DNA of 64,000 nt from Acidobacteriota bacterium (lineage in GTDB: Bacteria > Acidobacteriota > Thermoanaerobaculia > Multivoradales > Multivoraceae), in NCBI GenBank assembly GCA_003388555.1, contig QQVD01000043.1, forward strand, positions 124,001 to 188,000, written 5' to 3'. The position numbers were made by a program, and so were the translations under genes. The notes below the pieces were generated by a model. It was not told the DNA's origin. It saw only the letters and a program-made list of their open reading frames with translations, and did no database searches. Positions 34,901 through 43,080 of the stretch are shown here, one piece after another. Position 1 is the first letter of the stretch. Each line of letters begins with the position of its first letter.

Positions 34901-36120
34901 CCGGAGTCACGCTCGTGGCGACCGTGGGCTGCGCCGAGGATCCGAACGGTGTGCCGACCTGCACCCTGGGCACCATCCCCGCCGGCGGTTCGGCGAGCTA
35001 CACCGTCGAGGTCACCGTCGACGCCGACACACCGAGCGGTACCCTGGTCAACACGGTGACCGTGAGCGCCGACACTGCCGACATGTCGCCGGGCGACAAC
35101 ACCGCCAGCGAGGAGACCGAGGTCGACGCGGAGGCTCCGACGGTGACCGACGTCGAGACGATCGGCGGCGAACTGGCAGAGTGCGGCGAGGTGAAGACCG
35201 GCGTCACCGCACTGGAGGTGACCTTCAGCGAGGAGGTCCGCGACCCGGCTGGGGATGTGGATCCCGACGACGTCACCAACCCGGCGAACTGGCTGCTGGT
35301 GGCTTCGGGCCCCGACAACGACTTCGCCACCGAGCTGTGCGGCCCGGTGATGGGCGACGACGTGGCGATCGTCATCGACGCGATCGACTACGCCGCAGCG
35401 TCGAGCGTGGCCACGCTCGAGCTCAACGGCGGCGAGCCGCTGGAGGACTCGCTCCACCGTCTGCTCGCCTGCGGCGACACGTCGATCCGCGACATCGCCG
35501 GCAACCGGCTGGACGGCGACGGCGACGGCCAGGGTGGCGACGACTTCGTGCGCACGTTCCGTGTGGCGCGAGAGAACCGGCTGCGGAACGGCGAATTCGA
35601 CTGCGACCTGGAGCCCTGGACGAGGACCAGCACGGTCCCGGAGGAGATCGTCTACAGCACCGACGACATCGACGACTCGTCGGTCAGCGGTTCGGCCGAC
35701 GTCACCAACCTGTCGAGCTCGACCGACTTCGTGCTGTCGCAGTGCGTGCCGCTGGCGCCGCGCCTGACCTGCTCGCTGGATGCCAACGTCAGGATCGACA
35801 CCGACCCCGGAACCTTGCTGGCGACGACGACCACCTGCCGGCACTACGCGAGCAGCGACTGTAGCGGCGCGGCGCTCTCGAGCTCGTCGATCGCGTCGTT
35901 GCTCGGCGACACCGGCGGCCTCTGGGCCGAGGTCGGAGTCGAGACGATGTCGCCCGCCGGCTCGTCGTCGACTTCCTGCAGCGTCAGGCTGAGGACCGCC
36001 GCGGCGCTGCCGTTCACCGCCAACGTCGACCGGGCGAGGCTGCTGTGCAGCGGAGACATGCTGTTCGCCGACGGCTTTGAATCTGGAGACACCTCGTCAT
36101 GGTCGGCGACCGTCCCTTGA
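28915..36120 (+). CDS. Giant modular surface protein with ESGDT C-terminal tag
   Basis: A 2401-residue exported protein. ATG at 28915 has GGAGG 6 nt upstream and starts a signal peptide (1-27); the longer open frame from 28744 lacks a start signal. Modules in order: nine repeats of about 150-170 residues (about 32-1499); three SdrD B-like domains (1501-1831), each opening SIGD[RF]VWNDLDGDGVQD; two DUF11-like domains (1832-2070, ADLSITK and ADLSVTK starts); an Ig-like/Big domain (2071-2218); and a C-terminal beta-sandwich (LRNGEFDCDLEPWTR) related to the domains of the gene at 24192-25265. It ends LFADGFESGDTSSWSATVP-stop. Many DxDxDG calcium-type loops are present. A role as a surface stalk or adhesin is inferred. 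Confidence 0.9.
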   Translation: MLRFSSPLTASVLCLALLVSSGPAAHAGEPTPGVVGAAKSAERSGRIVTFDVVLEHLGGSASTTLGLTDDLDVVFGEGNYSLLGPPTLFDDPGTIVLNAGFDGSSDIQIIASGSLAVGETAGIRFSVEITSVSNQGFGPGIYYNQATVQSDSGSDLSDSGTDPDANGNGDPGDSGEDDPTLVDLTASPRIGVAKAATLAGTEVTLDFYLENFGNRFLLDIELADDLDQVFGAGNYVVLSPPALVDDPGTIVVNAGFDGSADKALISSGSLAIADTARIRVVVDVTDVTDQGLGLGVYSNQVQANARGPAGTLTSDLSDAGTEPDANGDGDPEDPGENDPTIFVIGEQPVLGVAKDVTVVASTVTVDLYLENLGNTALQELSLVDDLDAVFGAGNYSLTGAPTLVDDPGTVVLNPGFNGSSDPQLLVPASSTLALGDTAQVRFTVRVVRRTDLGLGAGNYVNQALAGARSAAGAVTSDLSDDGTDPDPDGDGDPGEPGENDPTGFTIAEIPVLGVAKEVEVFAFTGAFIDVGGVNQLGTGPRVRMTLYLENLGNVPLSDLSLVDALDPVFGAGNYGTFASATNPTVLYDDGGLNVDTNYNGSTDTNLLAPGSTLGAGEIAALQVELLVTNVTDQGFGLGVYRNQATGSGQGPSGGMTSDLSDAGDDADSDDDGDPGGAGEDDPTEFSVGALVGAAKNATVNANVVTFDLYLESFAQQTATALSLTDDLDSVFGEGNYAITSPPTLVDDPGSLVLNPSYDGSGDGELLAPGSALAAGDTAQISFDVTVLQLVNAGLDPNGGLGLYSNQAVLQGSINGQTVFDASESGTDPDPDGNGDPTEPDENDATSFTVSSDAVVGVAKDVAVAGEQVTVDLYLKNFGSATSTDLSLVDDLDQVFGAGNYLVTGAPSLIVDPGTLVLNGAYDGSAGSGDPEILAAGSSLAGGATAQIQFVVDVTEVTDQGIGFGLYANQATVVGVDPNGMQVRDLSDFGSDPDADGDGDPSDPGLADPPVPGNDDPTPIVLSDAALGAALHSYVSGSQITFDYVVENLGEVAVSSISVTQNLFTEFGFGNYSVVQQPAVLEGPSGFAPVAAFDGTFAQTLLVGQSLPAGARARVRFVINVDTVTMGGSYSTQFTVNGTDPLGNPLTDLSDSGTVSDPDGDGNPNEVGENDETLSILGEESALGVAKDVSVDDNEATIDLYLENLGNVVLSDLSLVEDLDAVFGAGNYTLSGAPSFIDDPGTINLEGGFDGSGTTAVIAAGSTLAIGDTAQIRLVVQVTTLTDRGLGLGTYTNQVLAGGVGPSGTVAQDFSDDGTDPDPNGNGNPSDAGEGDASIFTISAPQIAVAKRASVTGRTVTLDYFLANLGVGELVDISLVEDLDAVFGPVNYVLLSGPEMVSTPRNLVLNEGFDGSTDTDLLDPASTQAAAGSAEQIRIVVQVTNVTDQGLGLGVYANQVTASANGAVGGSTSDLSDNGTNPDPNGNGDPGDAGEDDPTPIALRGSIGDRVWNDLDGDGVQDGGEPGLSGVTVYLDLNGNSVLDAGEPSATSNVSGAYDITNVAAGSYTVRVASASVPAGFVLTSGNLPFAETLFAGEDFDLADFGYQQQDASIGDRVWNDLDGDGVQDGGEPGLSGFTVYLDLNGNGTFDAGEPADVSDGSGAYDLTDLPTGTYTVRVDASTVLAGFVLTGGSDPLVVNLAAGEDYDLADFGYQQQDASIGDFVWNDLDGDGVQDPGEPGLAGITVYLDLNGNGTPDGIEQCSPGCSPCQCFSDTTDSNGAYDITGLATGSYPVRVDASTVAAGFVLTGGSDPLVVSLAAGEDFDDADFGYQQQADLSITKVDDVDPVAAGTSYTYTLTVSNAGPGAAEDVEITDVLAPELTLVATSGCAEDPGGVPTCSLGTIAAGADATVMIEVALDPGATGTVLNTATVTSSTFDPDTANNEASEETTIMPEADLSVTKSDSADPIAPGDTLVYTIEVSNDGPSDAMNVVATDTLPAGVTLVATVGCAEDPNGVPTCTLGTIPAGGSASYTVEVTVDADTPSGTLVNTVTVSADTADMSPGDNTASEETEVDAEAPTVTDVETIGGELAECGEVKTGVTALEVTFSEEVRDPAGDVDPDDVTNPANWLLVASGPDNDFATELCGPVMGDDVAIVIDAIDYAAASSVATLELNGGEPLEDSLHRLLACGDTSIRDIAGNRLDGDGDGQGGDDFVRTFRVARENRLRNGEFDCDLEPWTRTSTVPEEIVYSTDDIDDSSVSGSADVTNLSSSTDFVLSQCVPLAPRLTCSLDANVRIDTDPGTLLATTTTCRHYASSDCSGAALSSSSIASLLGDTGGLWAEVGVETMSPAGSSSTSCSVRLRTAAALPFTANVDRARLLCSGDMLFADGFESGDTSSWSATVP
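29005..33410 (+). repeat. Nine tandem protein repeats of about 480 bp
   Basis: Repeat units begin near 29005, 29482, 29961, 30445, 30981, 31468, 31985, 32452 and 32936. The unit starts LGVAKD, then YLENLGN, LSLVDDLDxVFGAGNY, VDDPGT, NxGFDGSxD, LAxGDTAQIRF, VTDQGLGLGVYxNQ, LSDxGTDPDxxGxGDP and GENDPT. Unit 4 has an insertion (about 20 residues near 30490) and unit 7 is the most divergent. The pattern combines a DUF11-like immunoglobulin fold with a calcium-type acidic loop at each junction. DNA identity between neighbours is only moderate, so the duplication is old. Confidence 0.85.
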
Positions 36121-36140
36121 GCTCCGAGAGAGGAAGTGAG

Positions 36141-36965
36141 ATGAAGCACGTGCTGAACGCGACACTCGCCGTCGCCCTGACGATGGTCGTGGCCTTCGCG
36201 CCCTCGGCGGCGGGGGCCGAGCCCGGCAGCGGTGGGGTCGGCGGGACCGGCGGGACCTGGAGCCCGATCTTCGAGCTGGCTGCGTCGCCGCGGGTCGACG
36301 GGCCGCCACCGGCGGGAGCCACGGTCAGCTTCGTGCTCGACGACGGCCAGCCCGACGGCTCGGTCGGCATCGCCGAGGGCAGCGCCGCCAAGCAGTTCCT
36401 CTTCTTCAACCAGTTCTCGCTGCTCGGTGTCGGCAACGCCCAGCTGGAGGAGATCCAGGTGCTCTTCCAGTCCGAGCCGAGCGTCGTCGTCGGCGCCGCG
36501 ATCGAGCTCGTGGTCTGGCACGATCCGGATGGAGATCCGAGCAACGGCGCGGTGCGGCTGGCGCAATACGACGAGACGATCCAGGCCGTCGACGGGGCGA
36601 CCTTCTCGGCCTACCCGCTGCCCGAGCCGCTGGCGCTGCCGTTGGGGGGCGAGCTGCTGATCGGGGTTGTTCCCCGGTTCATCGTCTCCGGGATCACGCC
36701 GGCCAACACCCCGGCGGTGATCGACACCACCACCGTGCTCGGCAGGTCGTGGCTCGCGGTCTGGACCGGCGATCCGCCGGCGCCGGTGACCCTGCCGCCC
36801 GATCAGTTCCTCGGCCTGGTCGACGACGTGCTGCCCGGCACCTGGTTGATCCGCGGCTTCGCCTCGCCGCGGGCGACGGTCGAGATCCCGACCCTTCGTG
36901 GCTGGGGCGTCCTGCTGCTGGCGAGCCTGCTGGCCTGGCTCGGCTGGCGTCGTCTCGGTGGCTGA
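36141..36965 (+). CDS. IPTL-CTERM-anchored secreted protein
   Basis: A 274-residue protein with signal peptide (1-26), a central beta-rich domain of unknown function (about 60-240, containing VSFVLDDGQPDGSVG and IELVVWHDPDGDPSNG) and a C-terminal IPTL-CTERM sorting segment. That segment is EIPTLRGWGVLLL followed by a membrane helix and the basic end WRRLGG. IPTL-CTERM tails are thought to be membrane-anchored and processed during surface sorting. ATG at 36141 follows AGAGGAAG. It lies 20 nt after the giant tagged protein and is probably co-transcribed; its stop is overlapped by the next gene. Confidence 0.83.
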   Translation: MKHVLNATLAVALTMVVAFAPSAAGAEPGSGGVGGTGGTWSPIFELAASPRVDGPPPAGATVSFVLDDGQPDGSVGIAEGSAAKQFLFFNQFSLLGVGNAQLEEIQVLFQSEPSVVVGAAIELVVWHDPDGDPSNGAVRLAQYDETIQAVDGATFSAYPLPEPLALPLGGELLIGVVPRFIVSGITPANTPAVIDTTTVLGRSWLAVWTGDPPAPVTLPPDQFLGLVDDVLPGTWLIRGFASPRATVEIPTLRGWGVLLLASLLAWLGWRRLGG

Positions 36966-38172
36966 CGTCCGGCCGCGCGCCGGCTTGCGGGCGCTCGCAC
37001 TGCTCACGGTGCTGTTCCTGGCCGGTGCGCCTTCGCTCGGCCGGCAGGCTGCGGAGGACGTCGAGCGGCCCCGCGCCCGCGCTCTCGGCATCGCCCCCGG
37101 CGTGCTGGCGACCGGACCCCTCAACGCCATCACCGACGTCGACGGGGTCCGGGTCGGCCACGCGACGCTGATCGAAGGCGACTCGGTGCGCACCGGCGTC
37201 ACCGCGATCGTCCCGCACGGCGGCAACGTCTTCCAGCAGAAGGCGCCGGCGGCGGTGTGGGCCGCCAACGCCTTCGGCAAGGCGGCCGGTTTCCTGCAGG
37301 TGCGTGAGCTCGGCACCCTCGAGTCGCCGATCGTGCTGACCAACACCTTGAGCGTCGGCACCGCTGTGGAGGCGGTGGTCGCGTGGACCCTGGGCCAGGC
37401 CGGCAACGAGGCGGTGACCTCGGTGAACGCCGTCGTCGGCGAGACCAACGACGGCTGGCTCAACGACATCCGCCGCCAGGCGATCCGCGGCCAGCACGTG
37501 GTGGCGGCGCTCGATGCGGCTGGATCAGGGCCGGTTGAGGAGGGGAGCATCGGCGCCGGGACGGGCACCGTGCTCTACGGCTGGAAGGGCGGCATCGGCA
37601 CGTCGTCCCGACGCCTGCCTGACTCTCTCGGGGCCTACACCGTCGGCGTGCTGGTGCAGAGCAACTTCGGCGGCGTGCTGACGGTGGACGGCGCACGGGT
37701 GGGGGAGGCGCTGGGCCGCTACAGCTTCCGTGACGAGATCGAAGCGGCGCCGGCCGGCGCGGCGGTCGAGGGCTCTGCTGCCTCCGCGCACCGGGCTCGC
37801 GAAGGAGACGGCTCCTGCATGATCGTCGTCGCCACCGACGCGCCGCTGACCTCACGAGACCTCGAGCGCCTGGCGCGCCGGGCGCCGCTCGGTCTGGCCC
37901 GCACCGGCTCGTTCATCTCGAACGGATCGGGCGATTTCGTGATCGCCTTCTCGACCGCCTACCGGGTTGCCCACGACAGCGATTCCCCGGTCGAGCAGCG
38001 CACGGTGCTGCGCACCGACGCTCTGAGCCCTCTCTTCCTCGCCGTGGTCGAGGCCACCGAGGAGGCGGTCTACAACTCGCTGCTCCGCGCCACCACGGTG
38101 AGCGGCCAGCGGGGCAGGGTGGTCGAGGCGATCGACGTCGAGGCGCTGCAGGGTGTGCTGGGTCGTCGCTGA
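36958..38172 (+). CDS. P1 family peptidase (DmpA/beta-aminopeptidase type)
   Basis: A 404-residue N-terminal-nucleophile-like hydrolase of the DmpA/BapA family, which self-cleaves before a serine and releases N-terminal D- or beta-amino acids from peptides. The self-processing site is visible as Gly285-Ser286 in REGDGSCMIVVATDAPL. The N-terminal ITDVDGVRVGHATL and LTNTLSVGTAVEAVV are conserved family blocks. GTG at 36958 begins a signal peptide (about 1-30), overlaps the previous gene by 8 nt and has no clear ribosome-binding site, so it is likely translated by coupling. The enzyme is predicted periplasmic or extracellular. Confidence 0.9.
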   Translation: MADVRPRAGLRALALLTVLFLAGAPSLGRQAAEDVERPRARALGIAPGVLATGPLNAITDVDGVRVGHATLIEGDSVRTGVTAIVPHGGNVFQQKAPAAVWAANAFGKAAGFLQVRELGTLESPIVLTNTLSVGTAVEAVVAWTLGQAGNEAVTSVNAVVGETNDGWLNDIRRQAIRGQHVVAALDAAGSGPVEEGSIGAGTGTVLYGWKGGIGTSSRRLPDSLGAYTVGVLVQSNFGGVLTVDGARVGEALGRYSFRDEIEAAPAGAAVEGSAASAHRAREGDGSCMIVVATDAPLTSRDLERLARRAPLGLARTGSFISNGSGDFVIAFSTAYRVAHDSDSPVEQRTVLRTDALSPLFLAVVEATEEAVYNSLLRATTVSGQRGRVVEAIDVEALQGVLGRR

Positions 38173-38191
38173 GGCGGAAGGTCGCGAGCCC

Positions 38192-39337
38192 TCAGCCGAG
38201 ACGCTCGAGCTCCTCGAGCATGCGGCCGCAGATCGTCTCCGGGTCCAGGGCCCGGCGCCAGTGGTCGGCGATGGCCATCGCGTCGCGGTGGCCGTCGTCC
38301 CACAGCTCGGCCTCGTGCAGCAGTGCCGCCGCCAGACTGCCTGGCGTGTGCCGCGAGCTGACGGTGCCGAAGCGCCCCTCCTGGCTCCAGCTCGACAGGC
38401 TGGGGATCGGTGTGCCGACGAGCGTGCCGCCGGTCGCCAGAGCTTCGTTGGCGGCGTGCGGCGAGCCCTCCCAGCGCGACGAGAAGACGATGGCGCGACT
38501 GCTCGCGAGTTCCACGGCGAGGCCGGCCTGGTCGATCTCGCCGCGGTACGAGACGCCGGCCGGCCGGTCCGGGCCGCCGAACCTCGATGCGCCGCCCGGT
38601 CCGAACACGTGGATCTCGGTGCGTTGCCGGTGGGCCCGGAAGCGACGCAGCGCCGCCGCCAGCAGCGCCGGGTTCTTCTGGGGATCGTCCCATCGACCGA
38701 CGGCCACGAAACGGTCGGCCCTGGTCTCCGGCAGAGGGCATCGGGTGAACGCCTCGCCGATGCAGAAGGGCAGCGAGACGACCCGCGCCATGAGACGCTC
38801 GGTGCGCCGCGAGCGCAGGAAACGCGCGAAGCGCTGCTCAGCGACGGCGCTCCCGAGCACGATGAGATCGGAGCTCCGAGAGCTCTCCAGGTACTCGCGC
38901 TCCTCGTCGGGAAAGGGAGTCCGGAGCTGCCGCAGCCAGTAGCGCAGGCAGCGGATCCGGCCGCGCAGCGAACGCTGGTAGACCCACATGCGCTGCAGGG
39001 TGATCCACGGATGGGCCCGGGTGCCGAGCTGGCCGTCGGAGTCGGTGAGGGCCACGGTTCGGACCCCCGCGTCCTGCATCGCACGCAGGACCTCGGACAT
39101 GCGGTGCCAGGTCACCACCACCGCGACGTCGCAGCCCAGCTGCCGCCACGCTTCGGGATCGGCGAAGCGATCGGCGGGGATCGTCGTCGTCGGCGCCGGG
39201 AATCCCTCCTCGCACCCCGGGTGGCAGACCACCACCGCGCGGTGGCCGAGGCGCTCGAACCCGCTGGCATAGCGCTCGAACCGCACCGAGCAGCGGGTCA
39301 GCGGCCGGGGGGCGTTCCAGACGACGGCGATCTTCAT
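38192..39337 (-). CDS. GT4-like glycosyltransferase
   Basis: A 381-residue protein with a GT-B fold layout. The N-terminal domain starts MKIAVVWNAPRPLTR; the C-terminal donor-binding domain includes RFVAVGRWDDPQKNPALLAAA (about 212-232), GVSYRGEIDQAGLA and the acidic pair region FSSRWEGSPHAANEALATGGTLVG, where the E of WEGSPHAANEAL is the usual donor-binding glutamate. No signal peptide or TM segment. ATG at 39337 lacks a strong Shine-Dalgarno sequence; the frame is open to 39772, but that part has no start signal and overlaps the divergent SDR gene. Donor and acceptor are unknown; no other polysaccharide genes are adjacent. Confidence 0.82.
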   Translation of the reverse strand: MKIAVVWNAPRPLTRCSVRFERYASGFERLGHRAVVVCHPGCEEGFPAPTTTIPADRFADPEAWRQLGCDVAVVVTWHRMSEVLRAMQDAGVRTVALTDSDGQLGTRAHPWITLQRMWVYQRSLRGRIRCLRYWLRQLRTPFPDEEREYLESSRSSDLIVLGSAVAEQRFARFLRSRRTERLMARVVSLPFCIGEAFTRCPLPETRADRFVAVGRWDDPQKNPALLAAALRRFRAHRQRTEIHVFGPGGASRFGGPDRPAGVSYRGEIDQAGLAVELASSRAIVFSSRWEGSPHAANEALATGGTLVGTPIPSLSSWSQEGRFGTVSSRHTPGSLAAALLHEAELWDDGHRDAMAIADHWRRALDPETICGRMLEELERLG

Positions 39338-39503
39338 GACGGGCCGGTCACTCCATCTGTCGAGGATCTCACCACACGACCCGAGGCGCGATCTCCGCGG
39401 AGCGTCGGCGCGCCCGCCGCCGCCGGGGTGCGGCGCCCGCGAACTCAAGCCCGTCTGCGAATCCGGGCGAATGCTGGCGGACGAATAGGAACGTGAGGCT
39501 CCC

Positions 39504-40367
39504 ATGAAGACCCCCTTCGACTCCAGCACCGCCCTGGTGACCGGCGGCGCCTCGGGCATCGGACGCGCCCTCTGTGAGGAGCTGCTCCGGCGCGGCGCCG
39601 AGGTCTGGCTGACGGACGTGGACGCCGAGGCGGCGGCGGCCGCTGCCCGCGCTCTGGGAGGGGGGTGCCGACACGCTCGGCTCGACGTCAGGGACGCGCA
39701 GGCGTTCCGCGAGCTGGTACACGAAGTGGCGGCCAGCGGCGGTCTGGGGTTCCTGTTCAACAACGCCGGCATCGGCGTCGGCGGGGAGGCGCATCAGCTC
39801 GGAGTCGAGCACTACGACCGGGTGATCGACGTCAACGTGCGGGGGGTAACCAACGGCGTCGCCGCTGCGTATCCACTCATGGTCGAGCAGGGCTCAGGGC
39901 ACATCGTCAACACCGCGTCGGCGAGTGGGTTGGTGCCGGTGCCGCTGCTCGCCCCCTATGCGATGAGCAAGCACGCCGTGGTGGGACTGAGCACGAGCCT
40001 GAGCTTCGAGGCCGAGCGCCATGGAGTGGGAGTGCACGCTCTCTGCCCAGGCCCGATCGAGACCCCCCTGCTCGACTCGCTCGGTCCCGGCGACCTGCCG
40101 GAGGTGTGGCGGCCCGACGTCCGGGCCTACCTCGAGCTCTTGGCGGGCAGGCCGATCTCGGCCGGAGACCTGGCGCGCCAGGCTCTCGACGCGGTGGCCA
40201 GGGGACGCCGTTTGATCGTGCTGCCGCGCAGCACCCGGGTGGCGGCCGTCGTCGCCCGGCTGCTGCCCGGTCTCGTGCACGCCAGGATCCGGAGCGCCCT
40301 GCGTCGACAGCTGTCGCAGCGGGAGGCAGAGCCGGCCCGGCCCTCTCCGGGCAGTTCCGGACTGTGA
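39504..40367 (+). CDS. SDR family oxidoreductase
   Basis: A 287-residue classical short-chain dehydrogenase. Cofactor motif TGGASGIG at 13-20, NNAG at 86-89 and the catalytic set Ser139/141, Tyr152 and Lys156 in PYAMSK are all intact. Asp38/Asp40 after the second strand (WLTDVDAE) suggests NAD(H) preference. The substrate is unknown. The C-terminal 35 residues (VARLLPGLVHARIRSALRRQ) are basic and amphipathic, so membrane association is possible. It is divergent from the glycosyltransferase and 50 bp upstream of the TonB receptor. Confidence 0.9.
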   Translation: MKTPFDSSTALVTGGASGIGRALCEELLRRGAEVWLTDVDAEAAAAAARALGGGCRHARLDVRDAQAFRELVHEVAASGGLGFLFNNAGIGVGGEAHQLGVEHYDRVIDVNVRGVTNGVAAAYPLMVEQGSGHIVNTASASGLVPVPLLAPYAMSKHAVVGLSTSLSFEAERHGVGVHALCPGPIETPLLDSLGPGDLPEVWRPDVRAYLELLAGRPISAGDLARQALDAVARGRRLIVLPRSTRVAAVVARLLPGLVHARIRSALRRQLSQREAEPARPSPGSSGL

Positions 40368-40417
40368 CAAGATCGTCGGTAGAGATCCGTAAAGACACTC
40401 ATTCAAAGGAGTTCGCC

Positions 40418-42974
40418 GTGGAGAGCTGGAAGAGACAATTCGTCGGCTGCGGGGTCGCCCTGCTGCTGGCGACGCCCATGATGGGGCAAGAGCAATCGCA
40501 AGCAGAGGGCGAGCAGACCGAGGAGGCCCGGCCGGGCCGAGACACCTTCCTCGAAGAGGTGACGGTCACCGCCACGAAGCGTGAGGAATCGCTGCAGGAC
40601 GTTCCGATCGCGGTCACCGCCGTGACCGAGCTGCAGATGGAGCGTGCCGGCTTCCAGGACATCCGTGACCTGCCGGTGCTGGCCTCGAGCTTCAACATGA
40701 ACTCGACCCAGACCGAGTCGCAGGGCTCGACCCTGCGCATCCGCGGCGTCGGCACCACCGGCAACAACATCGGCCTCGAGAGCGCCGTCGGAGTCTTCCT
40801 CGACGGCGTCTACCTGTCCCGTCCGGGTGTGGCGCTGGGCGACCAGATGGACATCGAGGCGATCGAGGTCCTGCGTGGACCGCAGGGCACCCTGTTCGGC
40901 CGCAACGTGTCGGCCGGTGCGCTGAACATCCGCACCAAGGCGCCCAACCTCGGCGGATCGAACTACTTCGCCAACTTCACCGGTGGTAACTTCGGCGCCT
41001 TCAACGTGCAGGCCGGCGCCACCCGGTCCGGTGTCGGACAGCCTCGCCTACCGGCTCTCGGCCGCGGTGCGCAGCCGCGATGGCTTCGTCGAGAGCACCA
41101 CCGGCGCCGAGAGCCTGACCCGCGATCGCGCCCTGTGGCGCGGCCAGCTGCTCTTCGAGCCCAGCGACAGCTCGTCGCTGCGCATCATCGGCGACTACTC
41201 GGACGCCGACGAGCAGTGCTGCGACGCTGTCATCCTGGTCGAGACCCCCGCCGTTGCGTTGGGCTCGTTCGCGGCCGCCGGTCTGCCCAGGGACGGCGGC
41301 GCCCCGGTCACCGGCGACCGCGCGTTCGAGGAGCGCATCTCGAACGCCGAGCAGTTCGACAATCCCTTCGAGCAGACCGGCTTCTCGCTCGAGTGGAACA
41401 AGACCTTCGGTGGCTCGACGACCCTGACCTATATCGGGTCGTACCGTGACTTCAAGGCCACCAGCGTGCAGCACTCCGACTTCGTGGGCCTCGATATCTT
41501 CTCGGTGCGGCCCGAGGCCGCCGGTGGCTTCGAGAGCTTCGACGACATCGAGTCGACCAGCCACGAGCTGCGCCTCGACGGCGACACCGGTCGCTTCCGC
41601 TGGCTGGTCGGCGGCTACTACTCCGACGAGTCGATCCTCGAGCACCAGGGCCTCGGCCTCGGCACCGCTTTCGGCCAGAACATGGACGCCGTACTGTGGA
41701 ACTTCGCCTTCGCCCCGGTACTGCCGTTCGCGCCTCTGCTCGCCAACGTCCCGATGGCGACCGGCGGCACCTTCGGCCAGGTGTTGGCGGCCGGCAACCA
41801 GGCGGCGGCCTTCGCCGGCAACGTTCCCTTCGCCGGCGCTTTCGGCAACAACGTGTTCGAGCAGGACACCGAGTCGTACTCGATCTTCACCGACAACACC
41901 TTCGACATCACCGACAACTTCGCGGTGAACATCGGTGCCCGTTACGTCGATGAGAGCAAGGACGGCAGCTTCCGCCAGCTGCGCTCGACCAACAACGCCT
42001 GCCTGGCGACTCTCGCCAACGCCGGCGCTCTGATCGCCGGAGCCCGCGGAACCGGCCTCGAGGCGGTGGCGGCGACGATCGGCAACTTCTCGGCCGGTTT
42101 CGCTTGCTTCCCGTTCACCGCTCCGGCGGTGGGCGTGTCGATCCTGCCGGTGCCGTTCAGCGAGACCTTCGAGGACGACGAGGTGGTCTACACCGGCAAG
42201 TTGATCTACAAGTTCTCGGACCGGGCGAGCCTCTACGGCAGCTACACCCACGGCTTCAAGTCCGGTGGCTTCAACCTCGACGCCACCGCGGCCGTCGGCG
42301 GCGCCAGCCCGTCGTTCCGCTCCGAGCTGATCGACTCGCTCGAGTTCGGCCTCAAGACCGAGTTCGCCAACCGCAGGGTGCGCTTGAACGCCACCGTGTT
42401 CGACTACGACATGGAAGACTTCCAGGTGCTCGAGTTCACCGGCGTGCAGTTCGTCACCTTCAACGTGCCGACCGCCGAGAGCAGCGGCGCCGAGCTCGAG
42501 CTCAACGCGCTGCTCGGCAACAAGGTGACATGGAACTTCGGCTACACCTACGCCGACTCCAAGTACCCGGAGGATTGTGACGGCGGCGTCACCACCCCCA
42601 CCGTCAGCACCCTGTGCGGCGCACAGCTGACCAACGCGCCGAAGAACGTGGCCACCACCAGCCTCGACTTCGACGACATCATCGGCGAGCGGCTGCTCTA
42701 CTTCCTCTCGGCCTACGGCCGCTACGAGGACGACCGCCGTACCAGCACCCAGCCGGGTCTGGCGCGCGACATCCAGGAGTCGAACACCAAGATCGGCGCC
42801 CGGATCGGTGTCGGTGGCTACACCGGCAAGTGGACGTTCGAGCTGTGGGGCGACAACCTCACCGACGAGCAGACCCGCAACGTGACCTTCAACACGCCGC
42901 TGCGGGTGAACAGCCGCGGTGCGTTCCTCGAGGCGCCGCGCACCTTCGGCGCGACGCTGCGTCTGCGCTACTGA
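40418..42974 (+). CDS. TonB-dependent receptor interrupted by a one-base frameshift
   Basis: An outer-membrane receptor of about 850 residues if read through. GTG at 40418 follows AAAGGAG; a signal peptide (1-24), the TonB-box-like EEVTVTATKREESLQDVPIAV and a complete plug domain (about 50-170, ending LRGPQGTLFGRNVSAGALNI) are in one frame. The barrel, to the terminal aromatic residue (FGATLRLRY), is in another. Removing one C from CCC at 41022-41024 joins them as QAGATGPVSDSLAYRL. As written, the first frame stops at 41447-41449. The intact downstream coding suggests a recent mutation or a sequence error. It resembles receptors for complex organic substrates and has no STN signalling domain. 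A strong terminator follows. Confidence 0.85.
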
Positions 42975-43020
42975 GTCGCAGAACGCATCTGAGCTGCCTC
43001 TGAGCTGAAGGCCTGAAGGA

Positions 43021-43060
43021 GGGCGGCGGCGCGAGAGCGTCGTCGCCCTTCGTCTTTCTC
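43021..43060 (+). terminator. Rho-independent terminator of the TonB receptor gene
   Basis: A 12-bp stem (43021-43032 with 43037-43048, two G-U pairs) closed by a GAGA tetraloop is followed by TTCGTCTTTCT, 46 nt after the stop codon. This is the clearest intrinsic terminator in the window. The minus-strand gene ends 21 bp further, so it may serve both directions weakly. Confidence 0.75.
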
Positions 43061-43080
43061 GGCAGCTCGGCGCCGGGGCT

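Noticed and set aside
30649-35844. 1731-codon open frame on the minus strand
   Set aside because: It is wholly antisense to the giant repeat protein, has biased Arg/Val/Gly/Asp composition from reading GC-rich repeats backwards, no start signal and no domain; a shadow frame.
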